Shown: positions 5,763 through 6,574 of the stretch, piece by piece
How the letters are laid out: each line of letters begins with the position of its first letter
How positions within the stretch are numbered: position 1 is the stretch's first letter
Source of the DNA: Chitinophaga pinensis
GTDB taxonomy: Bacteria > Bacteroidota > Bacteroidia > Flavobacteriales_D > Crocinitomicaceae
NCBI GenBank assembly: GCA_945870115.1
Contig: CAMBRH010000206.1
Span: 1 to 6,574 of the forward strand
DNA: 6,574 nt
Direction: 5' to 3'
The notes under the pieces: model-generated
Seen by the model: only the letters and a program-made list of their open reading frames with translations
Told to the model about the DNA's origin: nothing
Database searches by the model: none
Program-made: the position numbers and the translations under genes

Positions 5763-6574
5763 ATGAAAAAAAAATACTCTAATTATTTTACTTTAAATTT
5801 TAAAACCAAAATTACCTTAACATTTGCTTTGTTTTCTGTAATTTTTGGAGTAAGTTTAAATGCACAAACGATTCATTTTCAAGATGAATTTACGACGGGA
5901 AATACACTCGGTTGGACCACTAATGATCAAGATGCTGATGGTTTTGACTGGGGCTTTGGAGATTTAACAGGTCTGGGAACAGTTTTTGACGCACAAGCTG
6001 GTGTTGCTTTTTCATCTTCTTATGATAATACAGCTGGAGCATTAACTCCGAATAATTACTTAATTTCACCAGCTATAAATTTAGCTACTGCTGGCACAAC
6101 TGTAAATTTGAGCTTTAAATTAGGTTCAACTCAGACAACAGCTTCTGGTTGGCAAGAAGAGTATGTTTCTGTTTATGTGGTTACAAACCCAAGTATTGCA
6201 TCAATCAATACTGCAACTCCAGTTTATTCTCAAGCTATTGTAACTGGCGAAGTTATGCAACTTTCAACTTTTAATATTTCTTCTTTTTCTGGACAAGGTG
6301 CTGTCTATTTAGCTTTTAGACACCATAATTGTACAGACGAATTCCAAGTTATTTTGGATGAAGTAAAAGTGCAAAGTACTGGTGGTGCAGCGCTTAATGA
6401 TATTGCAATTTTGAAAAGATATGCACAAAACGTTGAAACAGGATTTGATTATTCAATTGTGCCAAATTCTCAAAGACAACCTTTGGAAGTTGGTGTTTCA
6501 TTGATTAATAATGGATCAGCCGCTGTTACAAACAAAACACTTTCAATTACGATCAATGATGGTACTTCAAATGT
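5763..6574 (+). CDS. Secreted cleaved-adhesin/choice-of-anchor J domain protein, 3' end beyond the window
   Basis: The frame is open from the ATG at 5763 to the window end (270 codons plus 2 bases) with no stop, so the C terminus is missing. A signal peptide is clear: a lysine-rich start, a hydrophobic core at about 17-32 and likely cleavage after LNA (34). Residues about 38-205 read as a cleaved-adhesin/choice-of-anchor J beta-sandwich: an opening FQDEF, the acidic NDQDADGFDW (54-63, possibly calcium-binding), YLISPAINL (99-107), WQEEYVSVYVV (130-140) and the closing FQVILDEVKVQ (194-204). From about 212 a second region, with LEVGVSLINNGSAAVTNKTL (241-260), resembles CARDB-type beta domains. 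Such proteins are usually exported by Sec and then type IX secretion, guided by a C-terminal sorting domain that would lie outside the window. Function could be adhesin or part of a secreted enzyme. It has its own promoter, divergent from the DUF2520 gene. Confidence 0.85.
   Translation, partial: MKKKYSNYFTLNFKTKITLTFALFSVIFGVSLNAQTIHFQDEFTTGNTLGWTTNDQDADGFDWGFGDLTGLGTVFDAQAGVAFSSSYDNTAGALTPNNYLISPAINLATAGTTVNLSFKLGSTQTTASGWQEEYVSVYVVTNPSIASINTATPVYSQAIVTGEVMQLSTFNISSFSGQGAVYLAFRHHNCTDEFQVILDEVKVQSTGGAALNDIAILKRYAQNVETGFDYSIVPNSQRQPLEVGVSLINNGSAAVTNKTLSITINDGTSN

Noticed and set aside
1..6574. A defence island, toxin-antitoxin pair, CRISPR array or mobile element
   Set aside because: No transposase, integrase, nuclease, direct repeat array or toxin-like small gene is visible. 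The MazG-like protein is a pyrophosphohydrolase next to a NUDIX gene, not part of a MazEF module.

Overview
This AT-rich window (roughly 30% G+C by eye) looks like a chromosomal segment from a Flavobacterium-like member of the Bacteroidota. The evidence is a bacterial GGGP-synthase-family gene, promoters of the TTTG/TTG-N19-TAnnTTTG type, A-rich leaders without Shine-Dalgarno sequences, a GldJ/GldK-like protein, and a secreted cleaved-adhesin protein typical of type IX secretion users. No rRNA, tRNA, CRISPR array, insertion sequence or phage gene was seen.

Layout. The left edge holds the last ~90 codons of a plus-strand GGGP synthase family gene. It converges, with an 8-bp gap, on a large minus-strand gene for a soluble hybrid-sensor histidine kinase (XylR_N/V4R ligand domain, two PAS domains, HisKA_2 and HATPase). 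Upstream of the kinase, also on the minus strand, are a MazG-like NTP pyrophosphohydrolase and a NUDIX hydrolase separated by 4 bp. Further right on the same strand is the series DUF2520 Rossmann protein, KdsC-type phosphatase (ATGA overlap) and a small membrane-anchored GldJ/GldK-like SUMF1-fold protein. A 144-bp divergent intergenic region carries two good Bacteroidota-type promoters, one for the DUF2520 series and one for a plus-strand secreted adhesin-like protein that runs off the right edge.

How the genes may work together. KdsC makes Kdo for lipopolysaccharide, and the DUF2520 gene is translationally coupled to it. The MazG-like/NUDIX pair looks like a nucleotide-sanitising unit. The kinase appears to be an independently transcribed orphan sensor with no response regulator in view. 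The GldJ/GldK-like protein and the secreted adhesin both point to cell-surface or gliding/type IX biology, but nothing here proves they act together.

Most of the window is ordinary housekeeping and accessory flavobacterial content. The points most worth a second look are the complete V4R zinc-ligand set on the kinase, the cysteine-less GldJ/GldK-like pseudoenzyme, a possible leaderless transcript for the DUF2520 gene, and the TTG-started NUDIX gene coupled to MazG. I see no convincing wholly new multi-gene system.
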